Shown: positions 45,024 through 54,147, counted from the stretch's first letter. The stretch: DNA of 64,000 nucleotides from Frigoribacterium faeni (GCF_011761235.1 NZ_JAAOYW010000002.1:806001-870000), one strand, 5' to 3'. Notes: a model not told the origin generated them from the sequence alone. Made by a program: numbers and translations.

Positions 45024-46307
45024 GTGCTCATCTGCCTCACGGCGTCCCACCGGAACGCCAGCTTCGACCTCCTCGAGAAGTTGAGCATCGGCGCACCCTC
45101 CGCGGCGAGCACGCTGGTCGACGCGAACGACTTCGTGGGCGGGGCCGTCGTGCTCGCGACCTGCAACCGGTTCGAGGCCTACGTCGACGTCGAGGAGCCC
45201 CTCACGGCCGCCGCCTCCGTCGCGGTCGAGGCCACGATCAGCACCATGAGCGCCGCCAGCGGCGTCGAGCCCGACGAGATGCGCGACAACGTCCGCGTCA
45301 TCACCGGCGACGAGGTCGTCGAGCACCTGTTCGCGGTCAGCTCGGGCCTCGAGTCGGTCGTCGTCGGTGAGGACGAGATCTCCGGCCAGGTCCGCCGCGC
45401 CCTCGAGGCCGCCCGAACCAGCGGCACCACCTCGCGCGACCTCGAGCGCCTGTTCCAGAAGGCCTCCCAGACCTCCCGCGGCGTCAAGAACCGCACCAAC
45501 GTCGGCGGTGCCGGGCGGTCGCTCGTCCGCCTCGCCCTCGAGCTCGCCTCGTCGCGCGTCACCGACTGGTCGCACGCCCGGGTGCTCATCGTCGGCACAG
45601 GGCAGTACGCCGCCACCACCGTCGCCGCCCTGCGCGACCGCGGCGCCGACGACCTGGCCGTCTTCTCGGCCTCGGGCCGCGCCTCCTGGTTCGGGCTCAA
45701 GCACGACCTGCGTCCCTTCGACGACCTGGCCGAGGCCATCTCGTGGAGCGACGTGCTCATCACCTGCACCTCGACGACCGAGCCCGTGGTCGTGCCCGAG
45801 GTCGTCGACGCGTCGCGCCGCCTCGTCATCGACCTGGGCCTGCCCCGCAACGTCGACCCGCTCGTCGCGCGCGTGCCCGGCGTCGAGCTGCTCGACCTCG
45901 AGACCATCAGCCTGCACGCGCCGATGGCCGAGCTCACCGCCGCCGACGACGCCCGCGCCCTCGTCTCGAGCGCGGCCGCCGAGTTCCACGCCGTCGCCGC
46001 CGAGCAGTCGCTCACCCCCGCCGTCGTCGCCCTGCGCCGCCACGTGTTCGACCTGCTCGACGCCGAGATCGAGCGCGCCCGCTCGCGTGGCGACTCGTCC
46101 GAGCGCACCGAGTCGGCGCTGCGGCACCTGGCGGGCGTGCTGCTGCACACCCCGTCGGTCCGCGCCCGCGAGCTCGCCCGCGAGGGCCGCGGCGAGGAGT
46201 TCCGCGACGGCCTCGACGCCCTCTTCGGCCTCACCGACACCCGCGCGGCCGTCGAGCCCGTGGCCCTGCGCCCGGCCGACGCCCCGCGCCGCAGCGACGT
46301 CGGCTAG
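45024..46307 (+). CDS. hemA: glutamyl-tRNA reductase
   Basis: 427 residues. It reduces glutamyl-tRNA(Glu) to glutamate-1-semialdehyde, the first committed step of the C5 heme route. The catalytic Cys is in [45 protein letters not shown] and the NADPH-binding [17 protein letters not shown] follow. A C-terminal helical dimerisation domain ends the protein. It is divergent from the rest of the heme cluster and seems to be translated from a leaderless mRNA. Confidence 0.95.
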   Translation: MLICLTASHRNASFDLLEKLSIGAPSAASTLVDANDFVGGAVVLATCNRFEAYVDVEEPLTAAASVAVEATISTMSAASGVEPDEMRDNVRVITGDEVVEHLFAVSSGLESVVVGEDEISGQVRRALEAARTSGTTSRDLERLFQKASQTSRGVKNRTNVGGAGRSLVRLALELASSRVTDWSHARVLIVGTGQYAATTVAALRDRGADDLAVFSASGRASWFGLKHDLRPFDDLAEAISWSDVLITCTSTTEPVVVPEVVDASRRLVIDLGLPRNVDPLVARVPGVELLDLETISLHAPMAELTAADDARALVSSAAAEFHAVAAEQSLTPAVVALRRHVFDLLDAEIERARSRGDSSERTESALRHLAGVLLHTPSVRARELAREGRGEEFRDGLDALFGLTDTRAAVEPVALRPADAPRRSDVG

Positions 46308-46355
46308 CGCCCTCCCGTCTGGCTGACGGCGGCGCCCCGTGTGCGTCGACGTGAG

Positions 46356-46585
46356 CGTGCACGTCCTCTTCTACAAATGCCGACCGCGCGAGCTGCAATG
46401 CGGGAACATCCCCGTATTGCGCAGCCCCGCGCGACGATCTTGTCGGATCCTGCAGACGCGCCAGCCCCCGCGTGTACCTCAGTTTCAGCAAATGCCGACC
46501 TCGCGCGCTGCTGTACCTGCATTTCCCGTTGCTGAGCGTGCTCTCATGCGGATCTTGTCGGCATTTGCGGGGATGGCAGCTCAGA
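46356..46585. repeat. duplicated ~115-bp low-GC intergenic unit with inverted repeats
   Basis: Most of the 375-bp gene-free gap after hemA. Two degenerate copies (about 46356-46470 and 46471-46585) each run CGTG-ACxTC, CAAATGCCGACC, a GCGCG-rich part and GATCTTGTCGG. CAAATGCCGAC occurs at 46374 and 46489, and its exact complement GTCGGCATTTG at 46557-46567, so the second copy can form an 11-bp stem. G+C is clearly lower than around it. No reading frame here has an SD or coding character. It could be a structured RNA or a small non-autonomous repeat. Confidence 0.7.
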
Positions 46586-46682
46586 GGCGCGGAGGGCGTA
46601 CGTGACGGGACCGGGCGGCGGGCGTGGGTGACGGGACCGCTCGGCGGGGACGGCAACCGGCGGCATGCCCGAGGATGGGGGC

Positions 46683-47090
46683 ATGGACCCGATCGTCGTC
46701 AGCGCGCTCGTGCTGGTGCGTGACCGCCGCCTCCTCATGGTCACCGCCCGCGGACGCGACGTGCTCTACCTGCCCGGCGGCAAGCAGGAGGCGGGCGAGA
46801 CCGGCGAGGACGCCCTCGTCCGCGAGACCCGCGAAGAGATCGGGCTCGAGCTCGACCGGTCGTCGCTGCGCGAGCTCGGCACCGTCCGGACCCAGGCCCA
46901 CGGCGAGCCCGAGGGCCGCGAGGTGCACATGCGGCTCTGGTCGGCGTCGCCCGTCGACGACCGCGCCGAGCCCGCTCCCTCGGGCGAGATCGGCGAACTG
47001 CACTGGGTCACCTCGGCCGACGCCGACCGCTGCCCGCCCGCCGGCGTGGAGACGCTGCGCCTGGCGACCGCGCTCGGCCTCGTCGACTGA
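46683..47090 (+). CDS. NUDIX hydrolase
   Basis: 135 residues. The NUDIX box GGKQEAGETGEDALVRETRE-EIGL fits GX5EX7REUXEEXGU with every key Glu present. RDRRLLMVTARGRDVLYLPGG before it is typical of small house-cleaning pyrophosphatases. Substrate unknown. I chose the second ATG because GAGGAT and a G run precede it; an ATG at 46665 would add six residues. Confidence 0.88.
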   Translation: MDPIVVSALVLVRDRRLLMVTARGRDVLYLPGGKQEAGETGEDALVRETREEIGLELDRSSLRELGTVRTQAHGEPEGREVHMRLWSASPVDDRAEPAPSGEIGELHWVTSADADRCPPAGVETLRLATALGLVD

Positions 47091-47113
47091 GCAGCCCGAC
47101 GCTGGCCGCGCGC

Positions 47114-48037
47114 CTAGCGGACGTGCGCCAGCAGGTCCGCCCCGACCGCGTGCGCCGCGTCGAGCACGCGGAGGCGGTGGTCGAGGGTGAGGTCGTCGAA
47201 CGCGATGGTCACGGCGTAGGCGACGCCCCCGCCCGGGCCGCGCAGCACGCCCAGCTCGGAGCGCACGCCGCGGTCGCTGCCCACGGCGTTGACGAGCTGC
47301 AGGTCGTGGTCGGTGCGGCGGTGCGAGACGGGGTCGAGCCCGAACGGAGCCGCGACGAGCGACAGGTCGACGCCGAGCGACAGCCAGCCGAGCACCCGAC
47401 TGCTGACCGTCGACCCGACCACCTCGCCCTGGGCGAGCAGGGCGGTCAGCTGGGCCAGCTCGCGCGTCGTCCCGACCGCCAGCCCGGGGGCGTCGTCGGG
47501 CCCCCGCTCCGACCTGACCTCGTCGAGCAGCGCCGTGCGACGGAGGCCGAGGTCGTCGGCCCGGGCCCGGACGGCCTCGAGCCCGACCCGGCCGAGGAGC
47601 GCGTTGACGGCGGCCGGGTCGCGGAGGGCGCCCACGAGGGCGGCGGCGTCGGTGACCGCGAGCCGTCTCCGCTGCAGGTACGACCAGACTCCCCCGCCGC
47701 CCAGGGCCGAGCGGCTGCCGGGGCCGGCCGTGCGCTCGAGCTCGTCGAGCGCCCCGATCCGGCCCGACTCGATCTGCGCGCTGACCTCGATCAGCAGCAG
47801 CACCGCGCCGAGCTGCGCCACCGGCAGCACGACCTGGTCGTCGACGCCGAGCAGCTCCCTGCCGTCGTCGAGGTCGAACGCCGAGGCGGACACGCGCACC
47901 CCCTCGGCCGCGAGGTCGCCGAGCGCGACCAGCGACCGGCCGAGGCCGGCCCCCGTCGGCCGAGGCGCGTGCCGTCCGACGCGGCCGTCGTCGTCGTCCG
48001 ATCGGCTGCTGTGCCTGCCGGTCCGCCCCTCGGGCAC
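47114..48037 (-). CDS. beta-lactamase-like serine hydrolase lacking its catalytic motifs
   Basis: 307 residues. The fold follows the class A beta-lactamase-related family found beside this peptidase in relatives (GRELLGVDDQVVLPVAQLG, LAVGTTRELAQLTALLAQG, VLGWLSLGVDLSLVA). The three catalytic motifs are gone: SxxK would align with AQLGA (Gln and Ala at the Ser and Lys places), SDN with RDP, and KTG with AVG. It should not act as an acyl-serine enzyme. No signal peptide is visible, so it is probably cytoplasmic. GTG start with a weak CCGAG; it lies 5 bp after the M13 peptidase gene. Confidence 0.72.
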   Translation of the reverse strand: MPEGRTGRHSSRSDDDDGRVGRHAPRPTGAGLGRSLVALGDLAAEGVRVSASAFDLDDGRELLGVDDQVVLPVAQLGAVLLLIEVSAQIESGRIGALDELERTAGPGSRSALGGGGVWSYLQRRRLAVTDAAALVGALRDPAAVNALLGRVGLEAVRARADDLGLRRTALLDEVRSERGPDDAPGLAVGTTRELAQLTALLAQGEVVGSTVSSRVLGWLSLGVDLSLVAAPFGLDPVSHRRTDHDLQLVNAVGSDRGVRSELGVLRGPGGGVAYAVTIAFDDLTLDHRLRVLDAAHAVGADLLAHVR

Positions 48038-48042
48038 CTCGG

Positions 48043-50007
48043 CTACCAGATCGTGACGCGCTGCTCGGGCGGCAGCCAGAGGGCGTCCGACTCGGTCAGC
48101 TCGAAGGCGTCGTAGAAGTCGTCGATGTTGCGCACGATCTGGTTGCAGCGGAACTCGTTCGGCGAGTGCGGGTCGATCGACAGCAGCCGGATCGCCTCTT
48201 CGTCGCGGAGCTTGATCTGCCAGGCCTGGGCCCAGCTCAGGAAGAACCGCTGCGCGCCCGTCATGCCGTCGATCACGGGCGCCTCGGCGCCGTCGAGCGA
48301 GATGAGGTAGGCGTCGTAGGCGATCGAGAGGCCGCCGAGGTCGCCGATGTTCTCGCCGATGGTGAGCGCGCCGTTGACGTGGTGCTCGGGCACCTGCGCC
48401 GGGGCCAGCGCGTCGTACTGCGAGATCAGCGAGCTGGTGAGCTGCTCGAACGCCGCACGGTCGGCCGGGGTCCACCAGTCGGTGAGCTTGCCGTCGCCGT
48501 CGTACTTCGAGCCCTGGTCGTCGAAGCCGTGGCCGATCTCGTGGCCGATGACGGCGCCGATGGCGCCGTAGTTCGCGGCCGCGTCGCGGCTCGCGTCGAA
48601 GAACGGGAACTGCAGGATCGCCGCCGGGAACACGATCTCGTTGAAGCCGGGGTTGTAGTACGCGTTGATCGTCTGCGGGGTCATGAACCACTCGTCGCGG
48701 TCGATCGGCTGGCCGATCTTGCCGAGCTCGCGGTCGAAGCCGACGGCGGCCGAGGCGCGCACGTTGCCGACGAGGTCGCCGGCGTCGACCTCGAGGGCCG
48801 AGTAGTCGCGCCACTTCACGGGGAAGCCGATCTTGGGCGTGAACTTCTCGAGCTTGTCGAGGGCGCGGGCGCGGGTCTCGTCGGTCATCCACGAGAGGTC
48901 GGCGATGCTGCGGCGGTACGCCTCGACGAGGTTCTCGACCAGGACGTCCATCGCCTCCTTCGCCTCGGGCGCGAAGTGGCGCTCGACGTAGATGCGGCCG
49001 ACGGCCTCGCCCATGGCGCCCTCGACGAGCGAGACGCCGCGCTTCCAGCGGGCGCGCTGCACGGGCGTGCCCGTCAGGGTGCGGCCGTAGAAGTCGAAGT
49101 TCGCCTCGACGAAGGGCGACGAGAGGTACGCCGCGAACGAGCGGACGACCTGCCAGCGCAGCCAGTCCTGCCAGGCGGGCAGGCGGTCGTCGGTCAGCAG
49201 GCCGGCCAGGCCGGTGACGAACGACGGCTCGCGCACGACGACCTCGTCGAAGACGCCGGCGGGCGCCTCGACGCCGTCGCGCCAGGCGTCGAGGTCGACG
49301 CCCTCGGCGAGCGCCGCGGCCTCGGACCAGGGCAGCAGGTTGTAGGTGGCGTCGCTGTCGCGGGTCGCGACGTTGTCCCAGTGGTGCGACGCGATCGCCG
49401 TCTCGAGCTGCATCACGCGGGCCGCGCGCTCGTCGGCGTCGTCGAGGCCGGCCAGGCCCAGCATGCGTGCGACGAAGGCGACGTAGGAGGCGCGGATCGC
49501 CTCGCTCTTCTCCTCGCGGTAGTAGGACTCGTCGGGCAGCCCGAGGCCGCCCTGCTCGACCTGCACGACGTAGCGCGTGGGGTCGCCCGGGTCGTTGTCG
49601 ACGAAGAGCTGCACGAAGCTCGTGACGCCCTGCTTCTCGAAGGCGCCGACGAGGCGGAGCAGCCCGGGCACGTCGTCGACGGAGGCGACCGTCTCGAGCA
49701 GCGGGCGCAGCGGCTCGGCGCCCAGCGCCTCCACCCGGTCCTCGTCGGTGAAGCTCGTGAACAGGTCGCCGACCTTGCGGGCCTCGGTGCCCGGCTCGGC
49801 GGACTGCGACTCGTGCACGATGTCGCGCACCGCCGCCTCGGCCTCTTCGGCCAGCAGGTAGAAGGAGCCGTAGCGCGCCTTGTCGTCGGGGATCTCGGTC
49901 CGTTCGATCCACCGCCCGTTCACGTGGCGGAAGAGGTCGTCCTGCGGACGCACCCCCGGGTCGAGCTCGTCGGTGGTGATGCCAGAGGACAGCGCGTCGG
50001 TCGTCAT
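48043..50007 (-). CDS. M13 family zinc metallopeptidase (PepO/neprilysin-like)
   Basis: 654 residues, full length for bacterial M13. The zinc site is VIGHEIGHGFDDQGSKYD (HEIGH) with the third ligand in NGALTIGENIGDLGG (the ExxxD motif), and INAYYNPGFNEIVFPAAIL holds the substrate-binding Asn-Ala-Tyr-Tyr. No signal peptide, so it is a cytoplasmic oligopeptidase. It is followed after 5 bp by the beta-lactamase-like gene and is divergent from the NCS2 permease. Confidence 0.95.
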   Translation of the reverse strand: MTTDALSSGITTDELDPGVRPQDDLFRHVNGRWIERTEIPDDKARYGSFYLLAEEAEAAVRDIVHESQSAEPGTEARKVGDLFTSFTDEDRVEALGAEPLRPLLETVASVDDVPGLLRLVGAFEKQGVTSFVQLFVDNDPGDPTRYVVQVEQGGLGLPDESYYREEKSEAIRASYVAFVARMLGLAGLDDADERAARVMQLETAIASHHWDNVATRDSDATYNLLPWSEAAALAEGVDLDAWRDGVEAPAGVFDEVVVREPSFVTGLAGLLTDDRLPAWQDWLRWQVVRSFAAYLSSPFVEANFDFYGRTLTGTPVQRARWKRGVSLVEGAMGEAVGRIYVERHFAPEAKEAMDVLVENLVEAYRRSIADLSWMTDETRARALDKLEKFTPKIGFPVKWRDYSALEVDAGDLVGNVRASAAVGFDRELGKIGQPIDRDEWFMTPQTINAYYNPGFNEIVFPAAILQFPFFDASRDAAANYGAIGAVIGHEIGHGFDDQGSKYDGDGKLTDWWTPADRAAFEQLTSSLISQYDALAPAQVPEHHVNGALTIGENIGDLGGLSIAYDAYLISLDGAEAPVIDGMTGAQRFFLSWAQAWQIKLRDEEAIRLLSIDPHSPNEFRCNQIVRNIDDFYDAFELTESDALWLPPEQRVTIW

Positions 50008-50131
50008 GTCCGTCAGCCTAGGCGGGGCCGCCGACGCCGTGCCCAGGGCAGGCCGACCTGTGCAGACCGACCCGCTCCTCCCCAGGCGACGGGGAGGGAC
50101 GAGCGGAAACGAGCGGGAAACAGGGCCCCGC

Positions 50132-50137
50132 TACAGT
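50132..50137 (+). promoter_or_regulatory. -10 element of a leaderless promoter (NCS2 permease)
   Basis: TACAGT ends 7 nt before the ATG at 50145; no SD sequence. Confidence 0.55.
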
Positions 50138-50144
50138 CGTGCCC

Positions 50145-51410
50145 ATGGCACTCCCCTGGGCACTGCACGGCGACGGCAAGACGGTCGACTCCACCGAGAT
50201 CGTCGCGCCGGAGGAGCGGCTCAGCTGGCCGCGCACCATCGGCCTGGGCGGTCAGCACGTCGTCGCCATGTTCGGCGCGACGTTCCTCGTGCCGATCATC
50301 ACGGGGTTCCCGCCGAGCACCACCCTGCTCTTCTCGGGCATCGGCACGCTGCTGTTCCTCATCATCACGAAGAACAAGCTGCCGAGCTACCTCGGCTCGT
50401 CGTTCGCGTTCCTCGCCCCGATCGGCGCCGCGACCGACATCGGCGGCATCCCGCTCGCGCTCAGCGGCATCGTCGTCGTCGGGGCCCTGCTCGCGATCGT
50501 CGGCGTCGTCGTGCACCTCGCCGGCACCCGGTGGATCAACGCCCTGCTGCCCCCGGTGGTCAGCGGCGCGATCGTCGCCCTGATCGGCTTCAACCTCGCG
50601 CCCGCGGCACGGGACAACTTCGCGCTGGCGCCGCTCACCGCCGTCATCACGCTCGCCGCCGTCGTGCTGAGCGCCGTGCTGTTCAAGGGCCTGCTCGGCC
50701 GCCTGTCGATCTTCGTCGGCGTGGTCGTCGGCTACGTGGCCGCGGTGCTGCTCGGAGAGGTCTCGTTCGACGCGGTCGGCGACGCCGCCTGGGTCGGGCT
50801 GCCGACCTTCACCGCCCCTGCCTTCGACCCGGCGCAGCTGCCGATCTACCTCGGGTTCCTGCCCGTCGTGCTCGCCCTCATCGCCGAGAACGTCGGCCAC
50901 GTGAAGGGCGTCGGCCAGCTCACCAAGCGCGACCTCGACCCCCTGACCGGCCGCGCCCTGTTCGCCGACGGCCTCAGCACCGTGCTCGCCGGCCTCGGCG
51001 GCGGCTCGGCGACCACGACCTACGGCGAGAACATCGGCGTGATGAGCGCCACGCGCGTCTTCTCGACCGCCGCCTACTGGGTCGCGGGCGTCGTGGCGAT
51101 CCTGCTCGGCCTCTCGCCCAAGATCGGCGCCGTCATCTTCACCATCCCGCCGGGGGTGCTCGGCGGCGTGACGACCGCGCTCTACGGCCTGATCGGGGTC
51201 ATCGGCATCCGGATCTGGGTCGAGAACAGGGTCGACTTCAGCCGCCCGAAGAACCAGCTGACGGCCGGCGTCGCCCTGATCATGGGGATCGCGAACTTCA
51301 CCTTCGCAGTCGGCGGCGCGAGCTTCGGCGGCATCATCCTCGGCACCGTCGCGGCGATCGTCGTCTACCACCTGATGACCGCGGTCGGCCGCCTCCGCGG
51401 CACCGACTGA
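50145..51410 (+). CDS. NCS2 family uracil/xanthine permease
   Basis: 421 residues with about 12-14 membrane segments. NCS2 hallmarks: GLGGQHVVAMFGATFLVP, ALIAENVGHVKGVG (with the substrate Glu) and GGGSATTTYGENIGVMSATRVFS. The last motif, with an Asn-Ile after TYGE, is closest to uracil permeases (UraA/PyrP). It imports nucleobases by proton symport. The MATE gene starts 2 bp after its stop. Confidence 0.92.
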   Translation: MALPWALHGDGKTVDSTEIVAPEERLSWPRTIGLGGQHVVAMFGATFLVPIITGFPPSTTLLFSGIGTLLFLIITKNKLPSYLGSSFAFLAPIGAATDIGGIPLALSGIVVVGALLAIVGVVVHLAGTRWINALLPPVVSGAIVALIGFNLAPAARDNFALAPLTAVITLAAVVLSAVLFKGLLGRLSIFVGVVVGYVAAVLLGEVSFDAVGDAAWVGLPTFTAPAFDPAQLPIYLGFLPVVLALIAENVGHVKGVGQLTKRDLDPLTGRALFADGLSTVLAGLGGGSATTTYGENIGVMSATRVFSTAAYWVAGVVAILLGLSPKIGAVIFTIPPGVLGGVTTALYGLIGVIGIRIWVENRVDFSRPKNQLTAGVALIMGIANFTFAVGGASFGGIILGTVAAIVVYHLMTAVGRLRGTD

Positions 51411-51412
51411 GC

Positions 51413-52738
51413 GTGCGCCTCCGGTCGCCCCTCGACCGCGAGATCCTCCGCCTGGCCGTGCCCGCGCTGGGCGCGCTCGTGGCCGAGCCGTTGTTCCTGC
51501 TCACCGACACCGCCCTCGTCGGCCACCTCGGGTCAGCGCCCCTCGCCGGGCTGGGCGTCGCGAGCGTGATCCTGCAGACGGCGCTGGGCCTGCTGATCTT
51601 CCTCGCCTACGCGACGACGCCGACCGTGGCGCGGCGCCTGGGAGCGGGCGACCGTCGCGGGGCGATCCGCGCCGGCGTCGACGGTCTCTGGTTCGCGCTC
51701 TTCGTCGGGGTCGCCCTCGCGGTCGTGGGGGCGTTCGCCGCCGGGCCTCTCGTCGGCCTGTTCGGGGTCGACGGCGAGGTGGCCCGGGCCGCGACCACCT
51801 ACCTCTCCGTCTCGCTGCTCGGCCTGCCGGGCATGCTCGTCGTCATCGCGGCGACGGGCCTGCTCCGCGGCCTGCAGGACACCCGCACGCCCCTCATCGT
51901 CGCCGGCATCGGATTCGCGGCCAACGCCGCGCTCAACGCGCTCTTCCTCTACGCGTTCGGCTGGGGCATCGCCGGCTCGGCCGCGGGCACCGTCGTCGCC
52001 CAGTGGGGCATGGCCGCCGTCTACGTCGTCATCGCCGTCCGGGCCGCGCGCGCCGTCGGCGCCGACCTGCGGCCGGGTCTCGCCGGGGTCGGTCGGACCG
52101 CCCGCTCGGGCGCCTGGCTGCTGGTGCGGAACGCGGGTCTGCGTGCCGCGCTCGTCGCGACCGTCGCGGCCGCCGCCTCCTCGGGGGTCGCCGGGCTCGC
52201 CGTCATCCAGATCGCGCTGACCCTGTTCAGCACCCTCGCCTTCGCCCTCGACGCCCTCGCCATCGCGGGGCAGGCCATGGTCGGGCACGCGCTCGGCCAG
52301 GGCGACCGCGAGCGCGTGCGGGCGATCACCCGACGCCTCATGCTGTTCGGCGTCGGCGGCGGCGTGCTGCTCGGCGCCCTGCTCGCCGTGCTGGCCCCGG
52401 TGCTCGCGCCCGTCTTCAGCAGCGACGAAGCGGTGCGTGCACTGTTGCCGTCGGTGGTCGTCGCGATGGCGGTCGGCATCCCGCTGGCCGGGTTCGTGTT
52501 CGTGCTCGACGGGGTGCTGCTCGGCGCCGGCGACGCGCGCTACCTCGCGATCGCGAGCGTCGTCAGCGTGCTGGTCTACCTCGCGCTGCTGATCCCCGTG
52601 GAGGCGCGGGTCGGCCCCGGCACGACCGGTGCGGTCGCGCTCTGGCTCACGTTCGGCCTCGGGTACGTCGGGGCCCGGGCCGTGACGCTCGGCCTGCGGG
52701 CCCGGACCGACCGCTGGATGCTCGTCGGCGCGCGCTGA
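51413..52738 (+). CDS. MATE family efflux transporter (DinF-like)
   Basis: 441 residues, 12 membrane helices in two repeats. EILRLAVPALGALVAEPLFLLTDTALVGHLG and the second-half ALDALAIAGQAMVGHALGQG are standard for the DinF branch. It exports cationic compounds using a Na+ or H+ gradient. GTG start 2 bp after the permease stop, so the two share an mRNA although their substrates are probably unrelated. Confidence 0.92.
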   Translation: MRLRSPLDREILRLAVPALGALVAEPLFLLTDTALVGHLGSAPLAGLGVASVILQTALGLLIFLAYATTPTVARRLGAGDRRGAIRAGVDGLWFALFVGVALAVVGAFAAGPLVGLFGVDGEVARAATTYLSVSLLGLPGMLVVIAATGLLRGLQDTRTPLIVAGIGFAANAALNALFLYAFGWGIAGSAAGTVVAQWGMAAVYVVIAVRAARAVGADLRPGLAGVGRTARSGAWLLVRNAGLRAALVATVAAAASSGVAGLAVIQIALTLFSTLAFALDALAIAGQAMVGHALGQGDRERVRAITRRLMLFGVGGGVLLGALLAVLAPVLAPVFSSDEAVRALLPSVVVAMAVGIPLAGFVFVLDGVLLGAGDARYLAIASVVSVLVYLALLIPVEARVGPGTTGAVALWLTFGLGYVGARAVTLGLRARTDRWMLVGAR

Positions 52739-52824
52739 CGGGTCGGCCTCCCCGGGCCGTGTCGCCCGCCCGCCCGCCCGGTCGCCCGCGCGGGCGGGGT
52801 CGCGCGCCCGTGGCGGGGTGACGA

Positions 52825-52871
52825 TCTGCCCGAGATGGCCGGTCGGCGCCCCCGCGAGCAGCCGTTCGGGG
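52825..52871. repeat. 47-nt intergenic hairpin element, copy 2
   Basis: The same 12-nt ends (TGCCCGAGATGG and CCGTTCGGGGCA) as the element at 41200-41246 and the same 23-nt spacing, but an unrelated centre. Here the ends extend to a perfect 9-bp stem, GATCTGCCC (52823-52831) with GGGCAGATC (52869-52877). It lies between the convergent MATE and LacI genes, where it could act as a terminator. Confidence 0.8.
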
Positions 52872-52949
52872 CAGATCGATGCTCTCGCGGCAGCGTGGGG
52901 CACGCAGAGAGCGAGCGCGCGCGTGCACGAAGGCACGAGTGCACCCGCG

Positions 52950-54017
52950 TCAGGCGCGGGGCGGCCCCGTCGTCGAACCCGGCCGGAACACGCTCGTGAA
53001 GGTCGACCCCGTGGCGGCCTCGCCCGCGAGCAGCGCCAGCACGGCGCGCCCCGCCGCGCGGCCCTTCTCGACGGCGGGCTGCACCACCGTCGTGAGGTCG
53101 GCCGCGCGCGGGTCGTCGAGCCGCACGCCGTCGTAGCCGACGACGCTGAGGTCGCCGGGCACGCTCAGCCCGAGCTCGGCGGCCGCGGCGATGACGCCCG
53201 ACGCGAGCAGGTCGCTCTGGGCGACGATCGCGGTCGGCCGCTCGGCCTCGGGCACGTCGAGCAGCTGCAGCCCGGCGCGGTGCCCCTCGCTCGTCCAGCT
53301 GCCGAGGGTCACGAGGCCGCCGGCGTCCGGGTAGACGAGGCGCGTGCCGCGCAGCCGCTCGAGGGCGGGCCAGGTGGTGCCCGCGGCGACGCGGGCGTCG
53401 GTGATCTCGCCCGTCTCGCGGCCCGGCCCGAGCTCGAGCGCGACGACGGCGACCCGTCGGTGGCCGAGATCGTGGAGGTGCTGGGCCAGCAGCCGGGACG
53501 CGCCCACGTTGTCCTCGCCGATGTCGAGCACGCCCTCCATGGGCGGGGCCTCGATCGAGACGAGCGGGATGCCCCGACGGCGCACGGTCGACACCGACTC
53601 GTCGAGGCGGGTGCTGCAGCCGAAGAGCACGAGCGCGTCGACGGGCGCGTCGAGCAGTCGGGTGTGCTCGCCCTCGGTCTCGGTGAGCAGCAGCAGGCTG
53701 TTGTCGGCCGGGCCGGTGACGTCGGCGATGCCGTCGAGCAGGGCGACGTTGATCGGGTCGCGGAACGCATTGCGCAGGGTGTCCTCGAGCACGGCGCCGA
53801 CGATGCCCGAGCGGCCGCGGCGCAGCGAGCGCGCCCGGGGGTCCGGCCCGCCGTAGCCGAGCTCGGCGGCGACGGCCAGCACCCGGCTGCGCGTCTCGTC
53901 CGAGACGGGGCCGGCGCCGCTGAAGGCCAAGGAGGCGGTGCTCGCGCTGACCCCGGCGGCCCGCGCGACCGCGGCGAGGGTCGGCCTCGCGGCGACGTCG
54001 CCCTCTGCCCGGCTCAT
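52950..54017 (-). CDS. LacI family transcriptional regulator
   Basis: 355 residues. The DNA-binding headpiece TLAAVARAAGVSASTASLAFSGAGPVSDETRSRVLAVAAELGY is complete, and the type I periplasmic-binding-protein core follows (GIVGAVLEDTLRNAFRDP, DALVLFGCSTRLDESV, VVGYDGVRLDDPRAADLTTV). It probably senses a sugar. No sugar genes are adjacent, so the target is elsewhere. TAGGCT lies 8 nt before the ATG without an SD. Confidence 0.92.
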   Translation of the reverse strand: MSRAEGDVAARPTLAAVARAAGVSASTASLAFSGAGPVSDETRSRVLAVAAELGYGGPDPRARSLRRGRSGIVGAVLEDTLRNAFRDPINVALLDGIADVTGPADNSLLLLTETEGEHTRLLDAPVDALVLFGCSTRLDESVSTVRRRGIPLVSIEAPPMEGVLDIGEDNVGASRLLAQHLHDLGHRRVAVVALELGPGRETGEITDARVAAGTTWPALERLRGTRLVYPDAGGLVTLGSWTSEGHRAGLQLLDVPEAERPTAIVAQSDLLASGVIAAAAELGLSVPGDLSVVGYDGVRLDDPRAADLTTVVQPAVEKGRAAGRAVLALLAGEAATGSTFTSVFRPGSTTGPPRA

Positions 54018-54049
54018 GGTGCCGCAGCCTATCCGACCGACCTCGACGC

Positions 54050-54147
54050 CCCCGGGGCCCGGCACGGCCGCCCGCCGACCCCACCCCACCCGGCCCAGCC
54101 CTACCCAGCCCGGCTGGCCCCGGCCCGGCCCGACCCCACCCGGCCCG
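54050..54147. repeat. low-complexity CCCGGCCC/CCCCACC tract upstream of nucS
   Basis: About 100 bp of C-rich words (CCCGGCCC, CCCAGCCC, CCCCACCC) directly before the nucS -10 element. It resembles the tract beside hpt at 9108-9179. Confidence 0.65.

Noticed and set aside
46339-46605. Small proteins encoded in the hemA-NUDIX gap (88 and 83 codons)
   Set aside because: No SD or leaderless promoter, odd composition, and the frames differ between the two repeat copies.
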